Both the position numbers and the translations under genes were made by a program. This document shows, piece after piece, positions 1-13,270 of a stretch of 64,000 bases of DNA (its first letter is position 1; every line of letters starts with the position of its first letter). The DNA lies in the NCBI RefSeq assembly GCF_016887965.1, contig NZ_JAFDVD010000005.1:183858-247857 (forward strand), written 5' to 3'. The stretch comes from Phycicoccus sonneratiae. Lineage in GTDB: Bacteria > Actinomycetota > Actinomycetes > Actinomycetales > Dermatophilaceae. The notes under the pieces were generated by a model. That model worked only from the letters and a program-made list of their open reading frames with translations. It was not told where the DNA came from and ran no database searches.

Positions 1-50
1 GCGATCATCACGGGGTCGCGCAGCTCGCCGATGTCCTCGAGCTCGATCAC
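1..50 (-). CDS. PAC2 family protein, N-terminus only
   Basis: Only the first 16 codons are in the window, starting with GTG at 50 and reading VIELEDIGELRDPVMIA-like residues. A strong Shine-Dalgarno (GGAGGAGG) sits just upstream at about 57-64. The opening ELEDI-x-EL-x-DPV is typical of actinobacterial PAC2 (proteasome assembly chaperone-like) proteins, and these genes are often near metH and proteasome genes, as here. The call rests on a very short stretch plus context, so it is tentative. Confidence 0.5.
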   Translation of the reverse strand, partial: MIELEDIGELRDPVMI

Positions 51-106
51 GGGCGTCCTCCTCCGGGGTCAGGATCCCACCCTACGGCTCGATAGGCTCT
101 CTGCTC

Positions 107-772
107 ATGAGCCTGCCCGCAGCGGTCCTCTGGGACATGGACGGAACGCTCGTCGACACCGAGCCGTACTGGATCGACGCCGAGCGCGCCATCGTCGCCG
201 AGCACGGCGGGACGTGGGACGACGAGTTCGCCCATCAGCTCGTCGGCAACGACCTCATGGTGTCGGCGGCGTTCATCCGGGAGCACTCGCCGATCACCTG
301 GGAGCCCGAGCGCATCGTCGACGAGCTGCTCCGGCGGGTCGTCGTCCAGGTGCGCGAGCACGTGCCGTGGCGGCCCGGCGCCCGCGAGCTGCTCGCCGCC
401 CTGCGGGCCGAGGGGGTGGCCAACGCGCTCGTGACGATGTCGTGGCGCTCGCTCGCCGACGCGGTGGTGACGGCCCTGCCGGAGGGGGCGTTCGACGCGG
501 TCGTCACCGGTGACGAGGTCGAGCACGGCAAGCCGCACCCCGAGCCGTACCACGCGGCGGCCCGGCTGCTCGGGGTCGACCCGGCGCGCTGCGTGGCCAT
601 CGAGGACAGCCCCACCGGGGTGCGCTCGGCGGTCGCGGCCGGCGTGCCGACCCTCGCGGTGCCGCACGTCGTGCCCGTGCCGCCGATGGCCGGTGCGGTG
701 CAGGTGCAGGGGCTGGCCGGGATGACGCCGCAGCGCCTCGCCGAGACCGTGGGGTCACTCGTCGTCGGGTGA
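107..772 (+). CDS. HAD family hydrolase (beta-phosphoglucomutase/GS1-like)
   Basis: Protein of 221 aa, probably a cytoplasmic phosphatase or phosphomutase acting on a small phosphorylated metabolite. HAD motif I is DMDGTLVDTE at residues 10-19, motif II is the T/S of VTMSW near 105, and motif III/IV is GKPHPEPY followed by IEDSPTGV near 140-170. A helical cap lies between motifs I and II. A -10-like TAGGCT at 93-98 ends 8 bases before the ATG, suggesting a leaderless mRNA. It is divergent from the PAC2 gene. Its last 18 bases overlap the convergent RecB-like gene. The substrate cannot be told from the sequence. Confidence 0.85.
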   Translation: MSLPAAVLWDMDGTLVDTEPYWIDAERAIVAEHGGTWDDEFAHQLVGNDLMVSAAFIREHSPITWEPERIVDELLRRVVVQVREHVPWRPGARELLAALRAEGVANALVTMSWRSLADAVVTALPEGAFDAVVTGDEVEHGKPHPEPYHAAARLLGVDPARCVAIEDSPTGVRSAVAAGVPTLAVPHVVPVPPMAGAVQVQGLAGMTPQRLAETVGSLVVG

Positions 773-1600
773 GGCCGCCCCCGAGTGCACCGGGTCGAGG
801 GCGATGAGGCCCGCGCCCTCCGGCAGCGGCGGGGGAGTGCCGCCCCACTCGGGGCAGTACTCGCGGAAGTCGCACCAGTCGCAGAGCCGGGAGGTGCGCG
901 GCCGCCAGTCACCGGTCTGCGCGGCGCGCACGACGGCGTCCCAGATGGCGCGGACGTTGCGCTCGATGGCCCGCAGGTCGCGCTCGTCCGGGACGTAGCG
1001 CACGACCTCGCCGTTGCCGAGGTAGACGAGCTGGAGCATCCGCGGCACCTCGCCGTGGAGGCGCCAGAGCACGAGCGCGTAGAACTTCATCTGGAAGAGC
1101 GCCTTGGCCTCGAACAGCTCGCTGGGGGAGCGGCCGGTCTTGTAGTCGACGACGCGCATCGCGCCGTCCGGGGCGACGTCGAGCCGGTCGACGTAGCCGC
1201 GCAGCGTCAGGCCCTCGATCTCGGTCTCGACGTACAGCTCGCGGGCCGCGGGCTCGAGCCGGGTGGGGTCCTCGAGGTCGAACCACTGCTCGACGAGGGT
1301 CTGCGCCCCGGCGAACCACGCCTCCTCGCTCAGCTGCTCGTCGTCGGCGATCATCGCGCCGAGCTCGGGGCGCTCCTCGACGAGGGCCCGCCAGCGCGGC
1401 TCGAGGAGCGCGACGGCGGCGGCCGGCGTGCGCTCGGCGGCCGGGAGCTCGAAGAGGTGCTCGAGGACGGCGTGCACGAGCGTGCCGCGGGCGGCGGCCG
1501 GCGACGGGGGACCCTCGAGCTTGTCGATCGTCCGGAAGCGGAACAGCAGCGGGCACTGCTTGAAGTCCGCTGCGCGGCTCGGGGACAGGGCGGGGGTCAT
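755..1600 (-). CDS. RecB-like PD-(D/E)XK nuclease
   Basis: Protein of 281 aa resembling the stand-alone RecB-family exonuclease domain. It begins LSPSRAADFKQCPLLFRFR, has the His of RGTLVHAVLE near residue 40, the nuclease core VVDYKTG near 180, and three C-terminal Cys (CDWCDFREYC) that with the early Cys would hold a 4Fe-4S cluster as in Cas4/AddB-type nucleases. I chose ATG 1600 rather than an in-frame start at 1630 because TACCGT (complement of 1608-1613) lies 7 bases before it, the leaderless spacing seen across this window. The gene commonly sits near trmI and mpa in actinobacteria; the cellular role is unknown. Confidence 0.8.
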   Translation of the reverse strand: MTPALSPSRAADFKQCPLLFRFRTIDKLEGPPSPAAARGTLVHAVLEHLFELPAAERTPAAAVALLEPRWRALVEERPELGAMIADDEQLSEEAWFAGAQTLVEQWFDLEDPTRLEPAARELYVETEIEGLTLRGYVDRLDVAPDGAMRVVDYKTGRSPSELFEAKALFQMKFYALVLWRLHGEVPRMLQLVYLGNGEVVRYVPDERDLRAIERNVRAIWDAVVRAAQTGDWRPRTSRLCDWCDFREYCPEWGGTPPPLPEGAGLIALDPVHSGAASPDDE

Positions 1601-1652
1601 GGCGCCCACGGTAGGCGTCCGGGCCGACACCGCCGAGCCGCCACCCCGGACC

Positions 1653-5447
<3,795 letters not shown>

Positions 5448-5495
5448 GGGGGTGCGGTGTCCTCTCGGGACGTCGGTGGGGGGAGAGGTCAAGTA

Positions 5496-5507
5496 TGCCG
5501 TCCGGCA
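5496..5507. promoter_or_regulatory. 12-bp palindrome between metH and the M50 gene
   Basis: TGCCG-TC-CGGCA reads as a perfect inverted repeat in the 80-bp divergent gap. Read toward metH it partly overlaps a -10-like CATACT (complement of 5492-5497). Toward the M50 gene the leaderless -10 TAGGGT is at 5515-5520. An operator role is inferred from symmetry and position only; the protein that would bind is unknown. Confidence 0.35.
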
Positions 5508-5527
5508 CCTGACGTAGGGTCGGCGCC

Positions 5528-6625
5528 ATGTCCACGTCCCCTCCGGCGCCGACGGGGGCACTGCGCATCGGCCGGGTCGCCGGCGTCCCTGTCTACCTCG
5601 ACCGCACCTGGCTGCTCCTCGCGGCCCTCTTCGCGTACACCGGCTTCCAGGCCGGGCAGTGGCGCGGCACCGGCACCGGGGTGGCCTTCGCGGTCGGCAA
5701 CGTCGTCTCCATCTTCGTCGCGGTCATCGGGCACGAGGTCGGGCACGCGCTGAGCGCCCGCGGGCTCGGCTTCAGGGTGCACCAGGTGGTCGCCACGGTC
5801 TGGGGCGGGCACACCTCCTTCGACGGCACCGGCGCGACGCCCGGGCGCAGTGCGGTCGTCGCCCTCGCCGGTCCGCTCGTCAACGTCGGGCTCGCCGTGG
5901 TCGGATTCGTCGTCGCCGTCACCGCCGGGGGGCTGACCGCCGACTTCGCGGGCTACTTCGGTTACCTCAACGCCGCCCTGGCCGTCTTCAACCTGCTGCC
6001 GGGGCTGCCGCTCGACGGCGGCGCCGCCGTGCAGTCCCTCGTCTGGGCGCTCTCCGGGCGCCGCGACCTCGGGATGCTCGTCGCCGGCTGGATCGGGCGG
6101 GCGGTGGCCGTCGTCGTCCTCGTGCTCTTCACGGCGGTCCCGCTGCTGCGCGGCGACCGCGCCGACCTGTGGACCGTCGCCATCGGCCTGCTCATGGCCT
6201 GGATCCTCTGGACCGGCGCGACGGGGGCGATCCGGCGGGCCGGCCTCGAGCGGGTCCTCGACACCGTGCGCGTCGGCGACGCCGCCGAGCGGGCCGTCGT
6301 GCTCCCGGCCGACACCCCGCTGTCCGTCGCCCGCACGAGCCCCGACCTCGTCGTCTGCCTCGACGAGCGCGGCGTGCCCTCCCTCGTCCTGCGCGCGGTG
6401 TCGCCGTCGGTGCCCGACACCACGCCCCTCGGCGCGGTCGTCACCCGCATCCCGGACGAGAACGTCGTCGAGACCGGTCCGGACGCCGGGATCGGCGCGG
6501 TGCTCCGGGCGATGAGCGCCACCGGGGTCGGCGTCGTCGTCGTGACGCTCGGCGGCGCGCCGTGGGGCCTCGTCGCCGGCGAGGGCGTCGACGCCGCGGC
6601 GAAGCGGGTCCGGGCCCGGACCTAG
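5528..6625 (+). CDS. M50 site-2 protease family membrane metalloprotease
   Basis: Polytopic membrane protein of 365 aa. The zinc-binding HEVGH motif is in the second hydrophobic segment (about residues 73-77) and the third zinc ligand is in [11 protein letters not shown] near 158-168. About six hydrophobic segments precede a soluble tail of roughly 120 residues (about 245-365) that looks like a degenerate CBS-type regulatory region. A -10-like TAGGGT lies 7 bases before the ATG. The gene is followed by trmI and mpa, a common actinobacterial order. Substrates are not known; the family cuts proteins inside the membrane. Confidence 0.85.
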   Translation: MSTSPPAPTGALRIGRVAGVPVYLDRTWLLLAALFAYTGFQAGQWRGTGTGVAFAVGNVVSIFVAVIGHEVGHALSARGLGFRVHQVVATVWGGHTSFDGTGATPGRSAVVALAGPLVNVGLAVVGFVVAVTAGGLTADFAGYFGYLNAALAVFNLLPGLPLDGGAAVQSLVWALSGRRDLGMLVAGWIGRAVAVVVLVLFTAVPLLRGDRADLWTVAIGLLMAWILWTGATGAIRRAGLERVLDTVRVGDAAERAVVLPADTPLSVARTSPDLVVCLDERGVPSLVLRAVSPSVPDTTPLGAVVTRIPDENVVETGPDAGIGAVLRAMSATGVGVVVVTLGGAPWGLVAGEGVDAAAKRVRART

Positions 6626-6635
6626 ACTCCCGGCC

Positions 6636-7619
6636 ATGACCCCCACCGGAGCCGATCGCCGTCGCGGCCCCTTCGCCGAGGGCGACCGCGTCCAGCTGAC
6701 CGACCCCAAGGGCCGGCTGCACACGATCACCCTCGCCCCGGGCAAGCAGTTCCACACCCACCGCGGGCACGTCGCCCACGACGATCTCATCGGCGCCCCC
6801 GACGGCTCGACGATCACGAACACCGCCGGGGTCGAGTACCTCGCCCTGCGCCCGCTGCTCGCCGACTGGGTGATGTCGATGCCGCGGGGGGCCGCGGTCG
6901 TCTACCCGAAGGACGCCGGCCAGATCGTCATGATGGCCGACGTCTTCCCCGGCGCGGTCGTCGTCGAGGCCGGCGTCGGCTCCGGCGCGCTGTCGATGTC
7001 GCTGCTGCGGGCGGTCGGTGAGCACGGGCGGGTGCTGTCCTTCGAGCGGCGCGAGGACTTCGCCGCCATCGCCCGCGCCAACGCCCGCGAGTTCTTCGGC
7101 GAGGACCACCCGGCGTGGACCGTGCAGGTGGGCGACCTCGTCGAGGCGCTGCCCGGCGCCGTCGAGCCCGGCAGCGTCGACCGCGTCGTCCTCGACATGC
7201 TGGCGCCGTGGGAGTGCCTCGACGTCGTGTCCGAGGCGCTCGCTCCCGGCGGCCTGCTCATCTGCTACGTCGCGACGGCCACCCAGCTGTCGAAGGTCGC
7301 CGAGGCGATGCGCGACCACGGCACGTTCACCGAGCCGCAGGCCTGGGAGTCGCTCGTGCGCGGCTGGCACCTCGAGGGGCTGGCGGTGCGCCCCCAGCAC
7401 CGGATGCACGGCCACACCGGCTTCCTCATCACCACCCGCCGCCTCGCTCCGGGCACGACGCCTCCGCTGCGCAAGCGCCGGCCGGGGCGCGGCTACGTCA
7501 CGAGCGAGGAGGCCACCGAGGAGGACTGGACCCCCGAGAACGTCGGCGAGCGCGTGCCGTCGGCGAAGAGGGTTCGCAAGGTGCACCGTTCGGTGGTCGG
7601 AACCTCCGACCCGCAGTGA
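6636..7619 (+). CDS. trmI: tRNA (adenine-58-N1)-methyltransferase
   Basis: SAM-dependent enzyme of 327 aa that would make m1A58 in the T-loop of tRNA. The N-terminal small beta domain ([19 protein letters not shown]) is followed by the Rossmann fold: [16 protein letters not shown] near 109 (SAM loop), an acidic ribose contact in FERRED, and [12 protein letters not shown]. The basic tail with a Glu/Asp-rich stretch is usual in actinobacterial members. The -10-like TAGACT at 6623-6628 overlaps the stop codon of the M50 gene and lies 7 bases before the ATG. trmI directly before mpa/arc is a conserved pair. Confidence 0.93.
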   Translation: MTPTGADRRRGPFAEGDRVQLTDPKGRLHTITLAPGKQFHTHRGHVAHDDLIGAPDGSTITNTAGVEYLALRPLLADWVMSMPRGAAVVYPKDAGQIVMMADVFPGAVVVEAGVGSGALSMSLLRAVGEHGRVLSFERREDFAAIARANAREFFGEDHPAWTVQVGDLVEALPGAVEPGSVDRVVLDMLAPWECLDVVSEALAPGGLLICYVATATQLSKVAEAMRDHGTFTEPQAWESLVRGWHLEGLAVRPQHRMHGHTGFLITTRRLAPGTTPPLRKRRPGRGYVTSEEATEEDWTPENVGERVPSAKRVRKVHRSVVGTSDPQ

Positions 7620-7641
7620 CCCCGGAGAGTTACGGTGGAGC

Positions 7642-9390
7642 ATGAGCACCGACGAGCCCCGTGGCCGGGAGGGCAAGCGCGAACGCCTGGAGGCCGAGCG
7701 CCAGTCCCTCGAGGCCGAGCTCGCCGCGCTGCGCTCGCGCGGTGAGGCCAGCCCGGCCCAGATCCGCTCGCTCGAGCGCGACCTCGCCCAGCTGCGGTCG
7801 CAGGCCGCCACGCTCTCGGCGCAGAACGAGCGCCTGGTCCGCACCCTGCGCGACGCGCGCGAGCAGATCGTCACGCTGAAGTCCGAGGTCGACCGCCTCG
7901 CCCAGCCGCCGGCCGCCTACGGCACCGTCATCGAGCTGTTCGACGACGGCACGGCCGACATCCTCACGAGCGGCCGCAAGATGCACGTCGCTGTCAGCCC
8001 CTCCATCGAGGCCACCGACCTGGCCCCCGGCCGCGAGGTGATGCTCAACGAGGCGATGAACGTCGTCGCGGCGCACGGCTTCGAGACCGTCGGCGAGGTC
8101 GTCCTCTGCAAGGAGCTGCTCGACGACGGCCGCGTCCTCGTCGTCGCCCAGGCCGACGAGGAGCGGGTCTGCCGCGTCGCCGCCTCGCTCGACGGCGAGC
8201 GGATCCGGGCCGGCGACGCCCTCCTCCTCGAGCCCCGGTCGGGCTTCGTCTTCGAGCGCATCCCCAAGGCCGAGGTCGCCGACCTCGTCCTCGAGGAGGT
8301 CCCCGACATCGGCTACGAGGACATCGGCGGGCTCTCCGGCCAGATCGAGGCCATCCGTGACGCGGTCGAGCTGCCCTACCTGCACGCCGACCTCTACACC
8401 GAGCACCAGCTGAAGCCGCCGAAGGGCGTGCTGCTCTACGGCCCGCCCGGCTGCGGCAAGACGATGATCGCCAAGGCGGTCGCGGCGTCGTTGTCCCGCA
8501 AGGTCGCCGAGAAGGAGGGCCGCGAGCCGGGCAAGTCCTACTTCCTCAACATCAAGGGCCCCGAGCTGCTCAACAAGTACGTCGGCGAGACCGAGCGGCA
8601 CATCCGGCTGATCTTCCAGCGGGCCCGCGAGAAGTCCTCCGAGGGCTACCCGGTCGTCGTCTTCTTCGACGAGATGGAGTCGCTGTTCCGCACCCGAGGC
8701 TCCGGTGTCTCCTCCGACGTCGAGACGACCATCGTCCCGCAGCTGCTCGCCGAGATCGACGGCGTCGAGGGCCTCGAGAACGTCATCGTCATCGGCGCCT
8801 CGAACCGCGAGGACATGATCGACCCCGCCATCCTCCGGCCCGGCCGGCTCGACGTGAAGATCAAGATCGAGCGCCCCGACGCCGAGGCGGCCCGCGACAT
8901 CTTCGCGAAGTACCTCACCGCCGGGCTGCCGCTGCACCCCGACGACGTCGAGCAGAACGGCGGCTCCGACGACGCCACCCTCGAGGCGATGATCGACGCC
9001 GTCGTCCTGCGGATGTACTCCGAGGAGGAGGAGAACCGCTTCCTCGAGGTCACCTACGCCGGCGGCGACAAGGAGATCCTCTACTTCAAGGACTTCAACT
9101 CCGGCGCGATGATCCAGAACATCGTCGACCGGGCCAAGAAGATGGCGATCAAGGACCTCCTCGACACGGGCCAGCGCGGCCTGCGCGTCGAGCACCTCCT
9201 GAGCTCGTGCACCGACGAGTTCCGCGAGAACGAGGACCTGCCGAACACGACGAACCCCGACGACTGGGCCCGCATCTCCGGCAAGAAGGGCGAGCGGATC
9301 GTCTACATCCGCACGCTCATCAAGACCAAGGAGGGCACCGAGCCCGGCAAGTCGATCAACACCGTCGCGAACACCGGCCAGTACCTCTGA
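7642..9390 (+). CDS. mpa: Proteasomal AAA+ ATPase Mpa/ARC
   Basis: Unfoldase of 582 aa that captures pupylated proteins and feeds them to the 20S proteasome. A coiled coil at about 12-88 (the Pup-binding region) is followed by tandem OB folds at about 92-210 and the AAA+ domain: Walker A GPPGCGKT at 267-274, Walker B VVVFFDE ending at 344, and a C-terminal ...GQYL, the tail that docks into the 20S alpha ring. The start at ATG 7642 has GGTGGAG just before it; TACGGT 5 bases upstream could also act as a leaderless -10. Unusually, dop-pup-prcBA-pafA is not adjacent but begins 5.9 kb downstream. Confidence 0.96.
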   Translation: MSTDEPRGREGKRERLEAERQSLEAELAALRSRGEASPAQIRSLERDLAQLRSQAATLSAQNERLVRTLRDAREQIVTLKSEVDRLAQPPAAYGTVIELFDDGTADILTSGRKMHVAVSPSIEATDLAPGREVMLNEAMNVVAAHGFETVGEVVLCKELLDDGRVLVVAQADEERVCRVAASLDGERIRAGDALLLEPRSGFVFERIPKAEVADLVLEEVPDIGYEDIGGLSGQIEAIRDAVELPYLHADLYTEHQLKPPKGVLLYGPPGCGKTMIAKAVAASLSRKVAEKEGREPGKSYFLNIKGPELLNKYVGETERHIRLIFQRAREKSSEGYPVVVFFDEMESLFRTRGSGVSSDVETTIVPQLLAEIDGVEGLENVIVIGASNREDMIDPAILRPGRLDVKIKIERPDAEAARDIFAKYLTAGLPLHPDDVEQNGGSDDATLEAMIDAVVLRMYSEEEENRFLEVTYAGGDKEILYFKDFNSGAMIQNIVDRAKKMAIKDLLDTGQRGLRVEHLLSSCTDEFRENEDLPNTTNPDDWARISGKKGERIVYIRTLIKTKEGTEPGKSINTVANTGQYL

Positions 9391-9433
9391 CCCGCGGCCC
9401 CCGGTGAACGGCCGGCCGGGTGAGGATGGGCCC

Positions 9434-10327
9434 ATGAGGCTCGGGCTGCAGGTCAGCAGGTTCTCGTGGGAGGGCGCTCCGGCGTCCACGGGCGCGACGT
9501 GGCGGGCGGTGGCCCGCGACGCCGACCAGGCGGGCCTGGCCTCGCTCTGGGTGATGGACCACTTCTTCCAGATGGCCATGGCCGGGTCGCCCGAGGACGA
9601 CATGCTCGAGGGCTACACGACCCTCGCGCACGCAGCGGCGGTCACCGAGCGGATCGAGCTCGGGACGCTCGTCACCGGCGCCACCTACCGGCACCCGGGC
9701 ATCCTCCTCAAGACGGTGACGACCCTCGACGTCCTCTCCGGGGGTCGCGCCTGGCTCGGCATCGGCGCCGGGTGGTACGAGGAGGAGCACCTCGGCCTCG
9801 GCGTGCCCTTCCCCTCCACCCGTGAGCGCTTCGAGGTCCTCGAGGACACGCTGCGGCTGGCCCACCGGATGTTCGCCGACGACGACCGCCCGTTCGAGGG
9901 ACGGGTCGTGCGGGCCGAGCGCCCGCTCAACCACCCGCAACCGGTGCGGCGGCCGCCGATCATGGTCGGCGGCGGCGGGGAGAGGAAGACCCTCCGACTG
10001 GTCGCGCAGTACGCCGACGCGTGCAACCTCTTCGACACCGGGCTCGGCCCCGAGGGCATCCCGCGCAAGCTCGAGGTCCTGCGCGGGCACTGCGAGGACG
10101 TCGGGCGCCCGTACGACGAGATCTCGAAGACCTGCCTCGCCCGCCTGACGATGGACGCCGGGTCGCCGCTGCCGGAGGGCGTGCACGGCCACTCGGTCGA
10201 GGAGGCCGTCGACCGGCTGGGACGGCTGCGCGAGGCCGGCATCGACCACGTCATCGCGTCGATGGCCAACACCACCGACCCGGCAGCCCATGACCTCCTC
10301 GCGGAGGTCGTGCGCCGGGTCGGCTGA
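9434..10327 (+). CDS. LLM-class F420-dependent oxidoreductase
   Basis: Protein of 297 aa with the luciferase-like monooxygenase (TIM-barrel) pattern: MRLGLQVSRFSWEG at the start, LASLWVMDHFFQM, IELGTLVTGATYRHPG near 78, and GIGAGWYEEEH near 112, features of the F420-dependent TIGR03560-like group. ATG 9434 follows GAGGAT and begins the first conserved strand, so an in-frame ATG 30 bases earlier is unlikely. Probably reduces or oxidises a small molecule using F420H2; the substrate is unknown. Its stop codon forms part of a 12-bp palindrome (10324-10335) with the stop of the convergent peptidase. Confidence 0.85.
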   Translation: MRLGLQVSRFSWEGAPASTGATWRAVARDADQAGLASLWVMDHFFQMAMAGSPEDDMLEGYTTLAHAAAVTERIELGTLVTGATYRHPGILLKTVTTLDVLSGGRAWLGIGAGWYEEEHLGLGVPFPSTRERFEVLEDTLRLAHRMFADDDRPFEGRVVRAERPLNHPQPVRRPPIMVGGGGERKTLRLVAQYADACNLFDTGLGPEGIPRKLEVLRGHCEDVGRPYDEISKTCLARLTMDAGSPLPEGVHGHSVEEAVDRLGRLREAGIDHVIASMANTTDPAAHDLLAEVVRRVG

Positions 10328-10331
10328 CCGG

Positions 10332-11342
10332 TCAGGCCTCGAGCGCCTGCCAGGTGTCCGACCCGACGATTCCGTCGACGACGAGGCTGCGCGAGGACTG
10401 GAACGAGCGCACCTTCGCGTCGGTCCCGGACCCGAACGCCCCGTCGACCGTCGTCGCGAAACCCTTGGCGGACAAGCACGTCTGCACGGCGCGCACCGCA
10501 TCACCCGACGAGCCGGACTGCACCGTGACGACGAGCGCCGTCCAGGTGTTCGTCCCGACGATGCCGTCGGCGGTCAGGCCGCGGGAGGACTGGAAGGACC
10601 GGACGGCACTGTCGGTGCCCGAGCCGAACGCGCCGTCGACCGTCAGCGACTGCCCGCGCGCCCGGAGCAGGTACTGGGCCGTCGTCACCCGGAAGCCGCT
10701 GCTCCCGCTGCGCACGGTCGTCCACGCGATCGGCTCCAGGTCCGGCGTGCCGCCGCCACCGCCGAGGGAGGCGGCGAGGGTCGCCAGCCGGGAGTCGCCC
10801 GGCGGCACGTTGATCTCGAAGTGCATCTCGTCCTTGCGGCCCGAGTAGTCACCGCCCCAGCGGACGACGCCGTTGCACCGCGTGAGGATGCTGCGGATGG
10901 CCGAGACCTGGGCGGACGTGAAGGTGCCGGACGCGCCGAGCGGGTGGTCGGGCGCGTTGACGTCGATCGCCGTGCCGCTCGCGTGGTTCGACAGGGTCGT
11001 GCTGCCGGAGATCTCCCGGTAGCTGTGCCCCCAGCACCCGGGGGAGTACAGCGCCTCCACCGTGGAGTTCACCTGCTGGGCGACGTACCGGAGCACCGTG
11101 TAGACGTCGCCCGTGCGCACGCCGGCCGGGAAGGTCGCCGCCCCGACGGCGAGCGACGAGAGCGGCACCTGGCTCGAGGTCCCCGCCGGCCAGCCGTTCT
11201 GCGACGTCGCGGCGAGCGCCTGCTGGGCCGTGGCCACGCCGACGCCGCCGGCGAGGAGGAGCCCGCCCGCACCGCGGACGAGGAGCCGGCGGCCGACGCG
11301 CGGCTGGTCGGTGGACGGGGTGCTGGTGTGGGCGTCGCACAT
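10332..11342 (-). CDS. Exported M15-type peptidase with two peptidoglycan-binding repeats
   Basis: Protein of 336 aa. A twin-arginine-like signal (GRRLLVRGAGGLLLAGG then AQQALA) occupies residues 17-45. The catalytic part has the M15 zinc pattern SNHASGTAIDVN near 118 and EMHFEIN near 175. After a Gly-rich linker come two PG_binding_1 repeats, each with VDGAFGSGTD and a DGIVGxxTWxAL end. It likely cuts or remodels peptide cross-links of the wall outside the membrane. AAGGAG lies 10 bases before the ATG and a TAGCGT -10 candidate is about 35 bases further up. Endolysin-like architecture, but no phage genes are nearby. Confidence 0.85.
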   Translation of the reverse strand: MCDAHTSTPSTDQPRVGRRLLVRGAGGLLLAGGVGVATAQQALAATSQNGWPAGTSSQVPLSSLAVGAATFPAGVRTGDVYTVLRYVAQQVNSTVEALYSPGCWGHSYREISGSTTLSNHASGTAIDVNAPDHPLGASGTFTSAQVSAIRSILTRCNGVVRWGGDYSGRKDEMHFEINVPPGDSRLATLAASLGGGGGTPDLEPIAWTTVRSGSSGFRVTTAQYLLRARGQSLTVDGAFGSGTDSAVRSFQSSRGLTADGIVGTNTWTALVVTVQSGSSGDAVRAVQTCLSAKGFATTVDGAFGSGTDAKVRSFQSSRSLVVDGIVGSDTWQALEA

Positions 11343-11521
11343 GGCGGCGGGACTCCTTCGCGGTCGACACGGACCGTTCCACGCTACGAAAGGCCGTCCG
11401 GGCGTGCCACCGGGGGAGGCGTCCGCCGGGGCCGTAGCGCGCGACGCGCTCGGTGTCCTCGCAGGTCAGAGGGCCTCGGTAAAGATTCACGCACAAAGGG
11501 GGAAGGGCGCGCCTAGAGCCT

Positions 11522-12376
11522 CTACAGGTTCGGGGAGGCGTCGTTGCTTCGGCGCAGGATGCGCCGCTGGGCGATGTCGTTGGCCACTTCCGCTGTCCGT
11601 TCGACGAGGCGCTCAAGTTGGGCCCTGCTGGTCTGACTTAACTCGCTGGGTGCATGCGCTGCGCGGAACCGTGCCGCCGCCAACTCGTCGATGATGTCGA
11701 GGTGCCACTGCGATAGCGCGTCGCGCTGAACCAGTGAGCGCACGACCTGACGTGGCGGCTGGCGCCGTATGTCTTGGTCAGAGAGCCCCGCTTCGCGCGC
11801 GTAAGCCATGAGCTGCTCTTCCAGTTCTCCAAACTGCGCGAGCAGAGCCGCCGTCGGCGAGAGGCTGATCAACTCAGCTCGGCGGTCGTAGTCTGAAAAG
11901 AGGGGGACCGTTAGGTCGAAGGGCGCAGGTGCCGCCGCTTCGACAGGAACAGACACCGACTCAGGCTTGTCATCGGCGAGCTTCTCTACATGCTGCTCAA
12001 CCTCGCCGAGTCCCAAGTCGTATCCGATGTCCTTGGCCCACGCGCGGACCGGAACCATGCCAACGGCAATGATAACCATCAATAGGGCCGAGGCGAGGAA
12101 CGCGGCCACCACCCCCAGGCCGTCAAGGCTGCTGCGAACCATTGCCCACGCTCCGACTGTAAAGAAGGCCAGGGCTGCCCCGGACGTCGCAACGCGCCAC
12201 CAACCGGAGAGTTGAAGGCCTTTGGGCGGCACCGGCGTCGGGGGGCGGTCAGCCCCTAGTGCCCAGGTGCCATCGCCGGCGCCCCAGACTCCGCCGTCGC
12301 CGCCCCACACGCCGCCCATAAGAGCAGTCTGCCTGATCAGTGGCTCGGTCGAGTGAATCGAGGAACTGCGGCGCAC
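11522..12376 (-). CDS. Orphan membrane protein, lower G+C than neighbours
   Basis: I do not recognise this 284-aa protein. It has a Gly/Trp-rich N-terminal stretch (GGVWGGDGGVWGAGDGTW, three GVWG/GTW units), two adjacent hydrophobic segments at about 62-110, then a Glu/Gln/Arg-rich helical region to the end (ELEEQL, DIIDELAAARF, LERLVERTAEVANDIAQRR). GTG 12376 is chosen because AAGGAG lies 11 bases upstream; ATG 12319 is the alternative and has no such signal. Base composition is visibly lower in G+C (about 55-67% in the 60-base lines I counted) than the surrounding genes, suggesting acquisition by transfer. Confidence 0.6.
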   Translation of the reverse strand: MRRSSSIHSTEPLIRQTALMGGVWGGDGGVWGAGDGTWALGADRPPTPVPPKGLQLSGWWRVATSGAALAFFTVGAWAMVRSSLDGLGVVAAFLASALLMVIIAVGMVPVRAWAKDIGYDLGLGEVEQHVEKLADDKPESVSVPVEAAAPAPFDLTVPLFSDYDRRAELISLSPTAALLAQFGELEEQLMAYAREAGLSDQDIRRQPPRQVVRSLVQRDALSQWHLDIIDELAAARFRAAHAPSELSQTSRAQLERLVERTAEVANDIAQRRILRRSNDASPNL

Positions 12377-12922
12377 TAGCGCTCAGACTCCTTGCCGCAC
12401 CAGCACAGCGCGAGGAGGGACGAGGCCGTGCGCCACGTGTCCTGTGGCTGATCAAGATCGGGCAACTAGCGACTTTCTCAAGCAGCCGGCGCCTACCGGC
12501 GACATCCTCGGCGCTTCATGCCACCGACGGTCTCGACGGCGCCGCCTACCGAGAGGGAGTCAGCGAGTCGGTCCCGCTGAGCAACGCCTCGGTCCGCGAG
12601 CGTGCCGCGGCGTACGTGAGTGGCCGGGAACGACCCCCGCGCGTCGTCGGCTGACGGCTCGACGCCGGCACCGGAACCCCCGACGGACGCACGGCGGTCG
12701 TCGACCTCACCGGCGAGGCCGAGCTGCCGATGGTCGGCTGCGCGCTGCGCGAGCTGGGCGTGAGCATCAGCATCCACGTCACGGGCACGGTCCTACCTCG
12801 TCGTGCCCCTGTCCGCCGACCCGTGGGTTCCGCGTCCGTCTCCGGGAGACTTCACCGGAGCAGCACCCGGTCGGCCCTCCCGGGGAGCGCGCCCGTTCCC
12901 CCAAGAATGGACAGCCGCGTCC
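12377..12922. other. Gene-poor stretch with possible decayed coding remnant
   Basis: No convincing intact gene on either strand. In one forward frame, about 12540-12790 reads with normal protein-like composition (ESVPLSNASVRERAAAYV, then RTAVVDLTGEAELP and CALRELGVSISIHVTG) but is broken by a TGA at 12652-12654 and seems to continue in another frame (SYLVVPLSADPW) near 12790. This looks like the relic of a gene with a stop and a frameshift. The identity is not recognised. Confidence 0.3.
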
Positions 12923-13270
12923 TCAGCCGACGAGGCGCGCCACGAGCCGCCAGCCGAGCAGCAGCACCGAGAGGACGACGGTCGCGACGACGACGAAGCT
13001 CGGGGCGGTGCCCTGCGCGGCCAGGGCGCGCAGCCCCATCCCCACGACGACGGTCAGGGCGACGACGACCGCGCCGTAGCCGAGGGTGCGCGGGCCACCG
13101 TCGAGGACGATGCTCGCGACGAGCCAGCCGGCGGCGGTGCCGACGAGGAAGGGCAGCGCGGTGCGCAGCACCCCGGCGACGTCGAGGCCCTCGGCGTGCG
13201 AGCGCCGGCCGACGGCCGCGAAGACGACGACGAGCACGACGTCGAGCACCGCCGGCAGCAGCCGGCTCAC
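12923..13270 (-). CDS. DUF3054 family small membrane protein
   Basis: Protein of 115 aa with about four hydrophobic segments and the family hallmarks FAAVGRRSHAEG near 17-28 and TAAGWLVA near 46. Function unknown for the family. Its ATG overlaps the stop of the PRPP synthetase gene by 4 bp, so the two are co-transcribed and translationally coupled. Confidence 0.8.
   Translation of the reverse strand: MSRLLPAVLDVVLVVVFAAVGRRSHAEGLDVAGVLRTALPFLVGTAAGWLVASIVLDGGPRTLGYGAVVVALTVVVGMGLRALAAQGTAPSFVVVATVVLSVLLLGWRLVARLVG

Noticed and set aside
5448..5527. Cobalamin riboswitch before metH
   Set aside because: The gap is only 80 bases, and no B12-box-like sequence or suitable fold is visible.
5448..5561. 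Longer metH N-terminus starting at 5561
   Set aside because: It would overlap the divergent M50 gene and adds residues with no similarity to MetH; GTG 5447 has a purine-rich site upstream.
11343..11521. tRNA or attachment site flanking the lower-G+C gene
   Set aside because: A GGTTCG-like string is present, but no cloverleaf or repeated core on the other side was found.
10332..12376. Prophage lysis cassette (M15 peptidase plus membrane protein)
   Set aside because: The peptidase has a Tat-type signal and wall-binding repeats, and there are no phage structural, integrase or attachment sequences nearby.
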